DNA of 64,000 nt from Hyphomicrobiales bacterium (GCA_930633495.1 CAKNFJ010000001.1:3123001-3187000); one strand, 5' to 3'; numbered from the stretch's first letter, positions 1 to 11,334 are shown. The notes: generated by a model not told the origin, from the letters alone. Numbers and translations: made by a program.

Positions 1-628
1 CGGCGGCGGGTGCCGGGGCCGCGGCAACTGCCGGAGCCTGGGCCGCTGCGGCAGCAGGCGCAGCAGACGGCGCTGCCGTCGCATCGCCGGTGGCGAGCGA
101 CAGGACGATGGTTCCCTCGCTCACCTTGTCGCCGACCTGGACCTTGATGTCGCGCACGATGCCGGCGAGCGGCGCAGGCACGTCCATCGTCGCCTTGTCG
201 GATTCCAGCGAGAGCAGCGGGTCTTCCGCCTTCACGCTGTCGCCGGGCTTGACGAAGATCTCGATGACCGGGACGTCCTTGAAGTCGCCGATATCGGGAA
301 TGCGCACCTCGGCGAGCCCCGCCGGGGCACTGACCGGGGCCGGCGCGGCGCTGACGCTGGGGCGCGCCTCCGCCGGCGCAGCGGCACCTGCGTCCTCAAG
401 CTGGAGGATGACGGTGCCTTCGCTCACCTTGTCGCCGACGGCGACGGAGACGGATTTGACGACACCCTCGCGGGGCGCTGGCACCTCCATCGTCGCCTTG
501 TCGGATTCCAGCGACAGCAGCGGGGTTTCCGCCTTCACATGGTCGCCGGGCTTCACAAAGATCTCAATGACGGGAACATCGGTGAAGTCGCCGATATCGG
601 GGACCTTGATGTCGATCGAATTGTTCAT
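1..628 (-). CDS. aceF: Dihydrolipoyllysine acetyltransferase (PDH E2), N-terminal part
   Basis: E2 of the pyruvate dehydrogenase complex carries acetyl groups on lipoyl-lysine and transfers them to CoA in the cytoplasm. The visible ~209 residues start MNNSIDIKVPDIGDF and hold two tandem lipoyl domains, each with an ESDKATM motif (lipoyl lysines about K44 and K145), joined and followed by Ala/Pro-rich linkers typical of E2. The E1-binding and catalytic domains lie beyond the left edge, so the gene is partial. The ATG at 628 lies 23 bp after the aceE stop, so the two are probably co-transcribed. Assignment is firm from the lipoyl domains and the aceE neighbour. Confidence 0.93.
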   Translation of the reverse strand, partial: MNNSIDIKVPDIGDFTDVPVIEIFVKPGDHVKAETPLLSLESDKATMEVPAPREGVVKSVSVAVGDKVSEGTVILQLEDAGAAAPAEARPSVSAAPAPVSAPAGLAEVRIPDIGDFKDVPVIEIFVKPGDSVKAEDPLLSLESDKATMDVPAPLAGIVRDIKVQVGDKVSEGTIVLSLATGDATAAPSAAPAAAAAQAPAVAAAPAPAA

Positions 629-651
629 CGCTCTGTCCTCGAATGGCGTTG

Positions 652-3336
652 TCAGACGGTCCAGGGCGCCGGGCGCTCGCCGTCCAGCCCGTATTTCGCA
701 ATGGCGTCGGCGACCACCGAAAGCGGCAGCGCCCCCTCGTCCGCCAGCGCCTTGAGGGCGGCGACAGCGACGTAGTAGCGATCGACCTCGAAGAAGCGGC
801 GCAGGTTGACGCGGTAGTCGGAGCGGCCGAAGCCGTCCGTGCCGAGCACGCTGTAGCGCTTGCCGGCGGCCTGGACGTATTCGCGGATCTGGTCCGCGTA
901 GTTGCGCATGTAGTCGGTCGAGGCGATGACCGGGCCTTCATGGCCGGCAAGCTGCGCCTCCACCCAGCTCTGTCGCCGCGCTTCCGTCGGATGCAGCAGG
1001 TTCCAGCGCTCCGCCGCCATGCCGTCGCGCCTGAGCTCGTTGAAGCTGGTGGCGCTCCAGATATCGGCCGCGACGCCGAAATCCTTGGCCAGCAGTTGGG
1101 CGCCGGCGATGACCTCGCGCAGGATCGTGCCGGAGCCCATGAGTTGGACTGTCAGGCCCGTCTTCTGCGCCTCGCCCTTCTGGAGCAGATAGAGCCCCTT
1201 GAGGATGCCCTCCTCGGTGGCCGCGCCGGCGGCCGCCTCGGCCATGCCGGGCTGGGCGTAGTTCTCGTTCATCAGGGTGATGTAATAGTAGACGTCATCC
1301 TGGTCCTGGTACATGCGCCGCATGCCGTCGCGGATGATCGCCACCACCTCGTAGGCGTAGGTCGGGTCGTAGGAGATGCAGTTCGGGATCGTGCCTGCCA
1401 GGATGTGGCTGTGGCCGTCCTCGTGCTGCAATCCCTCGCCGTTGAGCGTGGTACGCCCGGCCGTGCCGCCGAGCAGGAAGCCGCGCGCCCGCATGTCGCC
1501 GGCGAGCCAGGCGAGATCACCGACACGCTGCAGCCCGAACATCGAATAGTAGATGTAGAACGGGATCATCGGCACGTCGTTCGTGCTGTAGGAGGTCGCC
1601 GCGACGATCCAGCTCGACATGGCGCCGCCTTCGTTGATGCCCTCCTGGAGCACCTGGCCGGTCTTGTCCTCGCGGTAATACATCAGCTGGTCGGCGTCCT
1701 GCGGCCGGTAGAGCTGGCCGACCGAGGAGTAGATACCGAGCTGGCGGAACATGCCCTCCATGCCGAAGGTGCGCGATTCGTCCGGCACGATCGGCACGAT
1801 GCGCTTGCCGATCTCCTTGTCGCGCACCAGGCTGCCGAGCATCTGCACGAAGGCCATGGTGGTCGAGATCTCGCGCTCGCCTGAATTCTCCAGCAGGCGC
1901 TGGAAGGTCGAGAGCGGCGGAATGGTCAGCGACTGCGACTTCTGGCGGCGCTGCGGCAGCGAACCGCCGAGCTTGGCGCGCTGGGCCCGCAGATACTGCA
2001 TCTCCGGTGAGTCTTCGGGCAGCTTGATGAAGGGGACCTTGTCCAGATCCTCGTCCGAGACCGGAATCTGGAAGCGGTCGCGGAAGCCCTTGAGCGCGCT
2101 CGAGGTCATCTTCTTGGCCTGATGCGCGATCATCTGGCCTTCGCCGGATTCGCCCATGCCGTAGCCCTTGACCGTCTTCGGCAGGATCAGGGTCGGCTGG
2201 CCCTTGTGCTGGACGGCCGCCGTATAGGCGGCGAAGACCTTCGCCGGGTCGTGGCCGCCGCGCGTCAGCTTCCAGATGTCGTCGTCGCTCATGTCGGCGA
2301 CGAGCTCCTTCAGCTCCTCGTACTTGCCGAAGAAGTGCTCGCGCACATAGGCGCCGCTCTTGCTCTTGAAGTCCTGGTATTCGCCGTCGACGCATTCCTC
2401 CATGCGCTTGAGCAGCAGACCGGACTTGTCCTTCTCCAGGAGCCGATCCCAGCCCGTGCCCCACAGCACCTTGACGACGTTCCAGCCGGCGCCGCGGAAG
2501 ACGCTCTCCAGCTCCTGGACGATCTTGCCGTTGCCGCGCACCGGGCCGTCGAGACGCTGCAGGTTGCAGTTGATCACGAAGATCAGGTTGTCGAGCTTCT
2601 CGCGGCCCGCAAGCGAGATCGCGCCGAGCGATTCCGGCTCGTCCATCTCGCCGTCGCCCATGAAGGCCCAGACCTTGCGGTTCGCGGTCTTGGCGAAGTC
2701 ACGGCTCTCCAGATATTTCAGGAAGCGGGCCTGATAGATCGCCATCAGCGGCCCGAGACCCATGGACACCGTCGGGAACTGCCAGAAATCCGGCATCAGC
2801 CAGGGATGCGGATAGCTCGGGATGCCCTTTCCTTCCGTCTCCTGCCGGTAGTTGAGCAACTGCTCCTCGGTCAGGCGGCCTTCGAGGAAGGCGCGGGCAT
2901 AGATGCCGGGCGAGGAATGGCCCTGCACGAAGATCAGGTCGCCGCCGTGGTCCTCGGTCGGCGCATGCCAGAAATGGCCGAAGCCGATGTCGTAGAGCGT
3001 CGCCGCCGACTGGAAGGAGGCGATATGGCCGCCGAGCTCGGAGCTCGTCTTGTTGGCGCGCAGGATGATGGCGAGCGCGTTCCAGCGGATGATCGAGCGC
3101 AGCTTGTGCTCGGTCGCGCGGTCGCCCGGCAGGGGCGGCTGCTCGCCGGGCGGAATGGTGTTGCAATAGGGCGTGGTCAGGGACTGCGGCACATAGAGCC
3201 GGTCGCGCCGCGCGGCATCGACGACGGCATTGACGACGGAGTTCGCCCGTTCCTTGCCGCGATGCGCCTCAAGTGCAGCGAGCGCGTCCAGCCACTCCTG
3301 CGTCTCGAGGGTATCCCCGTCTCGTTGATCAGCCAT
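652..3336 (-). CDS. aceE: Pyruvate dehydrogenase E1, homodimeric type
   Basis: Thiamine-diphosphate-dependent decarboxylase that oxidises pyruvate and reductively acetylates the lipoyl groups of E2. The 894-residue length matches single-chain AceE (about 890 residues) rather than the two-chain PdhA/PdhB type. The ThDP motif is visible as GDGEMDEPESLG followed by NCNLQRLDGPV; the N-terminus has the AceE-like run with RWNALAIILRAN. The start MADQRDGD at 3336 is the first good ATG, followed downstream by aceF. The 210 bp between this start and the 3' end of the serine dehydratase gene at 3547 must contain its promoter; no operator is obvious there. Confidence 0.96.
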   Translation of the reverse strand: MADQRDGDTLETQEWLDALAALEAHRGKERANSVVNAVVDAARRDRLYVPQSLTTPYCNTIPPGEQPPLPGDRATEHKLRSIIRWNALAIILRANKTSSELGGHIASFQSAATLYDIGFGHFWHAPTEDHGGDLIFVQGHSSPGIYARAFLEGRLTEEQLLNYRQETEGKGIPSYPHPWLMPDFWQFPTVSMGLGPLMAIYQARFLKYLESRDFAKTANRKVWAFMGDGEMDEPESLGAISLAGREKLDNLIFVINCNLQRLDGPVRGNGKIVQELESVFRGAGWNVVKVLWGTGWDRLLEKDKSGLLLKRMEECVDGEYQDFKSKSGAYVREHFFGKYEELKELVADMSDDDIWKLTRGGHDPAKVFAAYTAAVQHKGQPTLILPKTVKGYGMGESGEGQMIAHQAKKMTSSALKGFRDRFQIPVSDEDLDKVPFIKLPEDSPEMQYLRAQRAKLGGSLPQRRQKSQSLTIPPLSTFQRLLENSGEREISTTMAFVQMLGSLVRDKEIGKRIVPIVPDESRTFGMEGMFRQLGIYSSVGQLYRPQDADQLMYYREDKTGQVLQEGINEGGAMSSWIVAATSYSTNDVPMIPFYIYYSMFGLQRVGDLAWLAGDMRARGFLLGGTAGRTTLNGEGLQHEDGHSHILAGTIPNCISYDPTYAYEVVAIIRDGMRRMYQDQDDVYYYITLMNENYAQPGMAEAAAGAATEEGILKGLYLLQKGEAQKTGLTVQLMGSGTILREVIAGAQLLAKDFGVAADIWSATSFNELRRDGMAAERWNLLHPTEARRQSWVEAQLAGHEGPVIASTDYMRNYADQIREYVQAAGKRYSVLGTDGFGRSDYRVNLRRFFEVDRYYVAVAALKALADEGALPLSVVADAIAKYGLDGERPAPWTV

Positions 3337-3546
3337 CGTATCGCTCCCCAGTCATCTTCTTCTCGTTCTTCTCGGGCTCATCACCCGCCGCCGGCACCGA
3401 ACGGACATCCGCTTGGAGACGTCCGGCCGCTGGCCGCATCGTCCGGTTCGCGGTGGCAACCGAGCGCCGGACAGCCAGCAAAGCAGAGGATCGCAGGCGG
3501 TATCAAGCGTCTCGTGGACCGGCGGCTCGGGAGACTGCATCGCGGG

Positions 3547-4943
<1,397 letters not shown>

Positions 4944-4944
<1 letters not shown>

Positions 4945-6113
4945 CAGGCAACCGGCAGTTGCTGCCGGACGAGAGCAACCCAATAGGCGGCGCCGAGCGG
5001 CAGGATGGCGTCGTTGAAATCGTAATAGGGATTGTGCAGCGGCGGGTCGGAGGGGCCTTCGCCCGCACCGATGCAGATATAGGCGCCCGGCCGCTCCTGC
5101 AGCATGAAGGAGAAATCCTCCGAGCCCATGGCCGGCTTGATGTCAGTCTGCACGTCCTCCGCGCCGACCAGGCTGCTCGCTGCGGATGTCGCCGCGACTG
5201 TCTCCGCCGGCGTGTTGATGACGCCGGGATAGCGCCGGACATAGTCGAGCGCGATCTGCGCGCCATGGGTCTGGGCGATGCCGGCACAGACCCGCTTGAC
5301 CTCCTCCTCGACCCGGGCCTGCACATCGGCGTCGAGCGTGCGCACCGTCCCGCGCAGCACCACCGTCTCCGGCACGACGTTCCAGGTGTCGCCGCCATGG
5401 ATCTGGGTGAGGCTGACGACGGCGGAATCGACGGCGCCGATGCGGCGGCTGACGATGCTCTGCAGCGCATTGATCAGCGATGCCGCGACGACGATGGAAT
5501 CGAGCCCTGTCTCGGGATGGGCGGCATGGCAACCCTTGCCGGTGACGACGATCTCCAGCGTGTCGAGGAAGGCCGTGGTGATGCCCGTCCTGATCGCGAA
5601 TTTGCCGCGCGGGATATGCGGCATGTTGTGCATGCCGTAGACGGCATCGGCCGGGAACTTCTCGAACAGCCCGTCCTCGACCATCTTGCGGCCGCCGCCC
5701 TCGTTCTCCTCGGCCGGCTGGAACACGAAATGCACGGTTCCGCTGAAGGATTTCTCGCGGGCGAGCTGGGCCGCCGCGCCGAGCAGCATCGCGGTGTGGC
5801 CGTCATGGCCGCAGCCATGCATCTTGCCCGCATGGGTGGATCTGTAGGCGGGCCGGCCGAGCTCCTCCAGATCGAGCGCGTCGATGTCGGCGCGAAGCGC
5901 GATGCTCGGCCCGGCTCCGTTCTGCAGGCTGGCGACGACGCCCGTTCCCGCCAGCCCCCGATGCACCGGAAGGCCCATCGCCGTCAGGGCGTCCGCGATG
6001 AGCTGCGCCGTGCGGTGCTCCTGGAAGGCGGTTTCCGGATGGGCGTGAATGTCGCGACGCCAATCCACCATCTGCGACCGGATGTCGGACGCGATTCCGA
6101 AGTCCTGTGACAT
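4944..6113 (-). CDS. M20 family amidohydrolase (hippurate hydrolase/AbgB-like)
   Basis: Zinc-dependent hydrolase of an N-acyl amino acid or dipeptide amide bond, cytoplasmic. The 389 residues show the M20D metal-site motif HGCGHDGHTAMLLGAA (about residues 97-112), QPAEENEGGGRKMVEDGLF with the catalytic glutamate pair, and the C-terminal MGSEDFSFML block. It begins 22 bp after the DUF3100 stop and overlaps sdaA by an ATGA, so the three are co-translated. The context suggests a serine-containing substrate that enters the cell and is cleaved before SdaA removes the ammonia; that substrate is an inference. Peptidase, hippuricase and indole-acetyl-amino-acid hydrolase activities occur in this family and cannot be separated by sequence. 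Confidence 0.9.
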
Positions 6114-6135
6114 GGGGTCCTCCGATCCTGTGCTG

Positions 6136-7488
6136 TCAGCCGTGGGGGAAGAACTCGGCGATGATCGTCGCGAACAGGAACGTTCCTGCGGCGGCGGTCA
6201 GCGAGACCAGCACGATCCGCCAGCCGAGGCGCCGGAAGATCGGGAGATCCTTGGCGACCGAGAAGCCTGCCAGCGCCAGAACCGGGGTGGTGAAGGCGAG
6301 GAAGTTCAGCTTGTTGGTCGCAGCGACGATGGTGTCGGAGAAGGGCAGCAGCCAGGGGATGCCGGCAACGGTCGCGAGGACGGACAGGACCAGCACTTCC
6401 GGAATCTGATGCGGCAGGAAGCGCTTGATGACGTGTCCGACGAAGGCGATCACCACGATGATCGCCATGCCGATCAGCGTGTCGCCCGGCGACACCTTGT
6501 AGGCCATGTAATTCCCGAGCACGACGCCGCAGGTGATCACGGCCCAGGCCAGAAAAGTGTCCGCTAGGGAAGGGGCATGCCCTTCGAGATCCTGGACTTC
6601 CGTCAGGGCGGGAGCCTCGGCGGATTCGCGCTTCGAGAACCGGCCCAGGACCGGCTCCAACTTGTCGTAGAGCCAGGAACAGAGCGGCAGGGACAAAAAC
6701 AGCGTGAAGTAGAAGCCGACGACCGCGGTCAGGAGATTCGAGGCGGCGCCGATCGCGGTCAGCTGCGGGGCCATCTCGGGAGGAGATTGCGCGGTGATGG
6801 CGCCGATCGCCGCCGCCATCATGCTGCCCGAGCCGACGCCGGCGCCCATGGCGAGCGAGACGGGATGGAAGATGTTCAGGCTGGCGACGAAGCCGGCTAG
6901 CAGGGCGATGAACAGGGCGCCGAGCACGGTTCCGGTGATGTATTCGGCTAGCACGCCACGCCCCTCGGCGGAGTCCATGCCGTATTTCTCGCCGATGATC
7001 GAAAGATTGTTCTCACGGCCGATAGAGAAGGTCGCGCCGACCGCCTCTCTCTTGATGCCGAGAATGAGGGCGAGCGGCAAAGCGAGCGCGAGCGTCCCGA
7101 GCGCGTGGCCGAATTCCTGGAACAGCAGCGCCCAGCCGGCCTTCTGCACCTCCGGCAGCGCGCCGCCGACGGTCAAGGCTAGCTTGGCGATGAACAGGAG
7201 CAGGCCGGCGTTAAGCAGGGATCCCGCATAGGCCTGCAGCTTCCGCGTGATCCGAAGCGGCTCCGGAAGGTGACTGTGAGCAATCCCGATCGCGGCGGCG
7301 ATCAGCAGCGCCCAGACCATGGGGAGCATGATGACCTGCCCAGGACCCAGCTTGAACCGGGCGGCTCCGATCATCTCGGCGATCGCCACGACGAGGAGCA
7401 CCGCTACGAAAAGCCTGGCCTTTCCGGCCCAGGCCCCCTGGGCGCTTTGGCCGGTCGCCCCAGAGGTCGCGGAAGTCGGGGTGGTCAT
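6136..7488 (-). CDS. DUF3100 family integral membrane protein
   Basis: A polytopic inner-membrane protein of 450 residues with about ten hydrophobic segments. It has the DUF3100 signature regions LILGIKREAVGATFSIGREN and IGEKYGMDS, and a glycine-rich GAGVGSGSMMAAAIG segment resembling a transporter re-entrant loop. Function of the family is not established. The ATG at 7488 is preceded by GGAGGAACC, a good ribosome site; an open frame reaches further upstream but its extension runs through the LysR operator region and looks non-coding. As first gene of the M20 - sdaA unit it is a candidate importer for the compound that the M20 enzyme cleaves. Family call is from memory of the motif pattern. 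Confidence 0.75.
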   Translation of the reverse strand: MTTPTSATSGATGQSAQGAWAGKARLFVAVLLVVAIAEMIGAARFKLGPGQVIMLPMVWALLIAAAIGIAHSHLPEPLRITRKLQAYAGSLLNAGLLLFIAKLALTVGGALPEVQKAGWALLFQEFGHALGTLALALPLALILGIKREAVGATFSIGRENNLSIIGEKYGMDSAEGRGVLAEYITGTVLGALFIALLAGFVASLNIFHPVSLAMGAGVGSGSMMAAAIGAITAQSPPEMAPQLTAIGAASNLLTAVVGFYFTLFLSLPLCSWLYDKLEPVLGRFSKRESAEAPALTEVQDLEGHAPSLADTFLAWAVITCGVVLGNYMAYKVSPGDTLIGMAIIVVIAFVGHVIKRFLPHQIPEVLVLSVLATVAGIPWLLPFSDTIVAATNKLNFLAFTTPVLALAGFSVAKDLPIFRRLGWRIVLVSLTAAAGTFLFATIIAEFFPHG

Positions 7489-7670
7489 GCAGGTTCCTCC
7501 CTTGTTTATTGATCCGGGCCTCACCCCTTTTCGGTGACGAGGACGGATCGCGACGGCATCTTGCGCACCATCTTCCGACCGGGGCAGCGCAGATCGAACC
7601 GCGCACACCGGCGTGTTGGGACGGAGCGTCGACCAGCTGCGCTCTTGCATCAATGACAGGTGGTGAGGAT

Positions 7671-7695
7671 AATCGTTGCATTTCTTGCAACGGTT
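7671..7695. promoter_or_regulatory. LysR-type operator dyad
   Basis: AATCGTTGCA, a TTTCT spacer, then TGCAACGGTT: ten-base arms with one mismatch, the inner seven pairs perfect (7674-7680 with 7686-7692). It contains the T-N11-A pattern of LysR-family binding sites (T7677 to A7689). It sits in the intergenic region between the LysR gene and the divergent DUF3100 - M20 - sdaA unit, and overlaps one possible TTG start of the LysR gene, which would give autorepression. Confidence 0.65.
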
Positions 7696-7708
7696 GGAAT
7701 GGACTTCC

Positions 7709-8629
7709 GTGGACGAACGTCTCGACATGCGCCGCCTGCGCTACTTTTTGCAGGTGCTTGAATCCGGGTCGGTTCGGGGGGCGGCCGATGCGCTCGGCCT
7801 GGACGCCTCCGCCGTCAGCCGTGCGATCGGACTGCTCGAAAAAGACTGCGGCGTCACGCTCCTCGAGCGTCGTGGGCGCGGCATCGCCCCGACGGATGCC
7901 GGCACGGTTCTGGCCGGGTATGTCCTCAGGCAGCAAAGCGAAAAGCAAAACCTGCTCGCCCAGTTCGACAGCATCCGGAATGTCGAGAGCGGCCATGTCG
8001 ACATCGCGATGGGCGAAGGCTTCGTGAGTTACCTGATGCAGCGAAGCCTGGCGCGCTTCATGAGGCAGCATCCGAAGATAACGCTCAATCTGGATGTCGG
8101 AAGCACGGACGAAATCGTTCAACGTCTGACGACCGGCCATGCGCATATCGGGGTCCTGTTCAGGCCGCCGAAGGATCAGCGGCTGTTGTCGCACCACTCT
8201 AATCCGCAGCCGATTCTGACATGGGTGCTCCGCTCCCATCCCCTGGCCCAACTGAACCATCCGCTGGAGCTGGAAGATCTCCTGCCGTATGCCGGGGCCA
8301 TGCTTCATCCGAGTTTCGGCGTGCGGCAGCACATCGAGGCCGCTCAGATCGACGAAGGCGCTCGACTGAACATCTCGTTCACGACCAGCTCCTTCGGCGC
8401 CGTGACGCATTTCGTGACGGCGGGGCTGGGCTACGCACTGGTGCCGCATCTCGCATGGACACCGGCGGAAGCCGCCAAGGTCGTCGCATTACCGATGAAA
8501 AATCCGCTGCTTCACGACAGCAGAAGCCATGTCGTTTCCTGCCAGGGGCGGATATTGCCCCCGGCGGTCGCGAAGGTCCTGAGCCATATCGTGAAGGACA
8601 TGAAGGCGACGACGATTCTCAATTCGTAA
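7709..8629 (+). CDS. LysR family transcriptional regulator
   Basis: A DNA-binding regulator of about 306 residues: winged helix-turn-helix at the N-terminus (MRRLRYFLQVLESGSVRGAA, then DASAVSRAIGLLEKDCGVTLL) and a periplasmic-binding-protein-like effector domain from about residue 95. The start is uncertain. A TTG at 7676 has the best ribosome site (GAGGA, 6 bp away), a GTG at 7709 has GGA nearby, and family homology begins at the ATG at 7727. I list the middle choice. It is divergent from the DUF3100 - M20 - sdaA unit and shares with it the dyad at 7671-7695, so it probably controls that unit in response to its substrate. Confidence 0.9.
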   Translation: MDERLDMRRLRYFLQVLESGSVRGAADALGLDASAVSRAIGLLEKDCGVTLLERRGRGIAPTDAGTVLAGYVLRQQSEKQNLLAQFDSIRNVESGHVDIAMGEGFVSYLMQRSLARFMRQHPKITLNLDVGSTDEIVQRLTTGHAHIGVLFRPPKDQRLLSHHSNPQPILTWVLRSHPLAQLNHPLELEDLLPYAGAMLHPSFGVRQHIEAAQIDEGARLNISFTTSSFGAVTHFVTAGLGYALVPHLAWTPAEAAKVVALPMKNPLLHDSRSHVVSCQGRILPPAVAKVLSHIVKDMKATTILNS

Positions 8630-8704
8630 CAGCTCTTTCGACCGTCCGGGACATGGCGCGATATCGAGGGCCGCGATGACCGGCGGAATTGCCTTATCCG
8701 CGGC

Positions 8705-9898
8705 TCAGGGCGCCGAGATGCCGACGGGGAGACCGTCGCGGGCGACGATCCTGCCGCCCTTGACCACGAGCCTGCGCATCGGCAGATCCGCGACGGCCTC
8801 GGCCACCGTCTCGGCATCGACCAGCACGAGATCGGCCTTGCAGCCGGGGGCGAGGCCGTAATCCGGCAGGCCGAGCGCCTGCGCGCCGAGCGTGGTGCAG
8901 GCTTCGAGCGCGAATTCGAGATCCTCGTCGCGCGAGAAGCCGTTGCGCTGGCCGATGAGGGCGGCCCGCTCCAGCATGTCGCCGCGGCCATAGGGGCTCC
9001 ATGTGCCGCGCGGCCCGTCGCAGCCCCCACAGACCAGCACGCCGAGTTCATGCAGCCGCTTGATCCGTGGCGCGGGGAAGCCGGCCGGTCCCGCGGTCAT
9101 CACCGCGATTCCCGCTTCGGCGAGGCCCGCGGCAAGGGCATCCTGCCGCGCCGGCTCGATCATGCCGAGGCAATAGGCGTGGCTGATCAGCACGCGCCCT
9201 TGCAGGCCGAGCGCGCGGGTGCGCTCGATGATCAGTTCCATCGAGAAGGCGCCGAGCTCGCCAAGTTCGTGCAGATGGATGTCGACCGGCTTGCCGAAGT
9301 GCTCCGCCATGCCGAAGATCACGTCGAGATGCCGAACCGGGTCGCGGTCGATCTCGGCCGGGTCGAGGCCGCCGACGATATCGGCGCCCATCCGCAGCGC
9401 ATCCTCCATCAGGGCGGCCGTTCCCTCGCGGATCAGCATGCCGCTCTGCGGGAAGGCGACGATCTGGATGTCGACCGCGTCGCGATAGGCCTCGCGCGTT
9501 TCCAGCACGCCGGCGATGTTGGCGGTGCCGATCTCGGTGTCGACATCGACATGGCTCCGGATCGCGGTGACGCCGAGCGCCAGCGTCTGCACGAGCTGGC
9601 GTGCCGACTGGCGGGCGGGGTCGATGCCGAGGCGCTTCTTCTCGCGTCGGTCCGTCTCGATGCGATCGGCGCGGCGCGGGCCGTTCTGGTTGTGCCACCA
9701 TGGCATGCCGATCAGATTCTTGTCGAGATGGGTGTGGGCCTCGACAAGGCCCGGCAGCATCAGCTGGCCGTGGCCGTCGACCGTCTCTATGTCGGCCGGG
9801 AGCAGTTGGCTGGCATCAGCGAAACGCCCGTCGCGGATCAGGATGTCGGTCGGGCTGCCGCCCATCGGGCGCACATTCTTCAGGAGGAGGCTGGTCAT
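8705..9898 (-). CDS. Cytosine-deaminase-like amidohydrolase
   Basis: A metal-dependent hydrolase of 397 residues in the cytosine deaminase (CodA)/isopropylammelide hydrolase branch. Visible motifs are LPGLVEAHTHLDKNL (HxH metal site), DIHLHELGE, LISHAYCLGM and CDGPRGTWSPYGRGDML with the catalytic aspartate region. It likely removes an amino or amine group from a heterocycle or related amide; the substrate is not determined. Its ATG at 9898 overlaps the stop of the upstream amidohydrolase by ATGA. It shares the divergent control region at 11308-11542 with a Dpp-type importer, so the imported solute is probably its substrate. It ends 75 bp from the convergent LysR gene. Confidence 0.85.
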   Translation of the reverse strand: MTSLLLKNVRPMGGSPTDILIRDGRFADASQLLPADIETVDGHGQLMLPGLVEAHTHLDKNLIGMPWWHNQNGPRRADRIETDRREKKRLGIDPARQSARQLVQTLALGVTAIRSHVDVDTEIGTANIAGVLETREAYRDAVDIQIVAFPQSGMLIREGTAALMEDALRMGADIVGGLDPAEIDRDPVRHLDVIFGMAEHFGKPVDIHLHELGELGAFSMELIIERTRALGLQGRVLISHAYCLGMIEPARQDALAAGLAEAGIAVMTAGPAGFPAPRIKRLHELGVLVCGGCDGPRGTWSPYGRGDMLERAALIGQRNGFSRDEDLEFALEACTTLGAQALGLPDYGLAPGCKADLVLVDAETVAEAVADLPMRRLVVKGGRIVARDGLPVGISAP

Positions 9899-11307
9899 TG
9901 CGGCAGGCCTTCGCGGAGGGGAGGAAAGCGGTCGGCGAGGCCGGCGCGGTCGATCATGGTCGCGTAGGCGCTACCAGCCTCGCGCAGCACCGCGGCAGGG
10001 TCGGCGCTCAGGACCTGACGATCCCGCATTAGCACCCGGCCGGCGACGACGACGCTCGCGACATCCGCGCCGTTGGCGAAGCGCGTCAGGCGCTGGACCG
10101 GCTCGACGGGCGGCCACAGATGCGGCTTCGCCCAGTCGACGACGATGACGTCGGCGCGCTTGCCCGGTTCGAGCGAGCCGATCTGATCGGCGAGATTGAG
10201 GGCCTTGGCGCCCTCGATCGTCGCCATTTCCAGCACCTGCCAGGGCGGCAGCAGCGAGTCGTCGTGGAAATGCGTCGCGTGATAGCGGTGCATGTGGAAC
10301 ATGCAGCGGAACAGGTCGAAGGGCCGGTCGGGTGCCGGGGCATCCGAGCCGATCGCGACGGTGATACCCTCCGCTGCGAGCTCGGGGGCGGGGCAGCGGC
10401 CGAATACCGACATCAGCGCGCTGGGATTATGGGCGATCGCCGCACCGGAGGCGCGCAGCGCGGCGCGATCCGCCTCGGTCAGGTCGATCGAATGGGCGAA
10501 GACCGCATGGCTGGGCCCTAGCCCGACTGTCGCGGCGGCAGCGGCCATCGTGCCGTCGCGATGGCCGTCCTGCACCAGCAGGGCGCCCGTCTCCTCGGCC
10601 AGCCGAAGCGCGGCGCGGCTGAGCGCGGCCGGCGCCTCCTCGCCCGGGATGGCGAGGTCCGTGGCGGAAAATACCGGCAGGGAGAGGGCGAGTTGCAGCG
10701 TTCCGTCGGTCTTGCCGTTGTGTGCCTCGATCAGCTTGCGGGCGACGGCGAGCTGTTCCCTCGGCGAGACCGGGAGCTCACGGCTCGCGGAGCCGCTCCA
10801 GGCAAGGTATTGTGCCGGTCCGTCGGGCCGGTTGGGGCCGACGGCCAGAACCTCGGCCACGCCGACCGAACGCACGCCGTCGAGATGCGCCTCGGCCGCT
10901 TCCGGGGTCTCGGTGCGCATGATGTCGGGGCCGCCGCCCATCAGCAGCGCGGCCGTCGTCGTGCCGCAGAGCAGCCGTTCCAGCGCCGAGAGCCGCGCCT
11001 CGGCATGCCAGAAGGCGGCATCGGTCGCCCTGGCATAGATCCGCCCGGCGATGTCCATCCACTCGCCGGAGCCGGAGCCGAGCCCCTTGGTCAGGCCGTG
11101 GCCGGCATGGGCATGCGCGTCGACGAGTCCGGGCAGGATCAGGCCGCCCTGCGCATCCAGGCGGACCAGCCCCTCCCGTTCCGGCGCCGGGCCGGCCCCC
11201 ACCGCGACGATGCGGTCGTCCTTAATCAGGACATGGCCATTTGCGATCATGCTGCGGCGGACCATCGGCAGCACGGTTCCGTTCTCGATCGTCAGCCAGC
11301 CGGGCAT
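9895..11307 (-). CDS. ATZ/TRZ-type amidohydrolase (chlorohydrolase/deaminase family)
   Basis: A 470-residue amidohydrolase of the group that includes 8-oxoguanine deaminase, S-adenosylhomocysteine deaminase and triazine hydrolases. Motifs: LPGLVDAHAHAGHGLTKG (HxH), QDGHRDG, FAHSIDLTEAD, IAHNPSALMSVF and AIGSDAPAPDRPFD (catalytic Asp), and a C-terminal beta-barrel end typical of composite-barrel hydrolases. The ATG at 11307 (MPGWLTIENGTV) was chosen over an upstream frame rich in arginine. It is the first gene of a two-gene unit with the CodA-like enzyme. The proximal operator core is 33 bp upstream of this start. Substrate unknown; a nitrogen heterocycle is the best guess. Confidence 0.87.
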   Translation of the reverse strand: MPGWLTIENGTVLPMVRRSMIANGHVLIKDDRIVAVGAGPAPEREGLVRLDAQGGLILPGLVDAHAHAGHGLTKGLGSGSGEWMDIAGRIYARATDAAFWHAEARLSALERLLCGTTTAALLMGGGPDIMRTETPEAAEAHLDGVRSVGVAEVLAVGPNRPDGPAQYLAWSGSASRELPVSPREQLAVARKLIEAHNGKTDGTLQLALSLPVFSATDLAIPGEEAPAALSRAALRLAEETGALLVQDGHRDGTMAAAAATVGLGPSHAVFAHSIDLTEADRAALRASGAAIAHNPSALMSVFGRCPAPELAAEGITVAIGSDAPAPDRPFDLFRCMFHMHRYHATHFHDDSLLPPWQVLEMATIEGAKALNLADQIGSLEPGKRADVIVVDWAKPHLWPPVEPVQRLTRFANGADVASVVVAGRVLMRDRQVLSADPAAVLREAGSAYATMIDRAGLADRFPPLREGLPQ

Positions 11308-11334
11308 CGCTTTTCGCCTTCTTTGCCTTCGTCT

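Noticed and set aside
3337..3546. A glycine riboswitch or other known leader between sdaA and aceE
   Set aside because: No paired aptamer-like structure is visible; the stretch is upstream of aceE and downstream of sdaA, and sdaA is the last gene of its unit.
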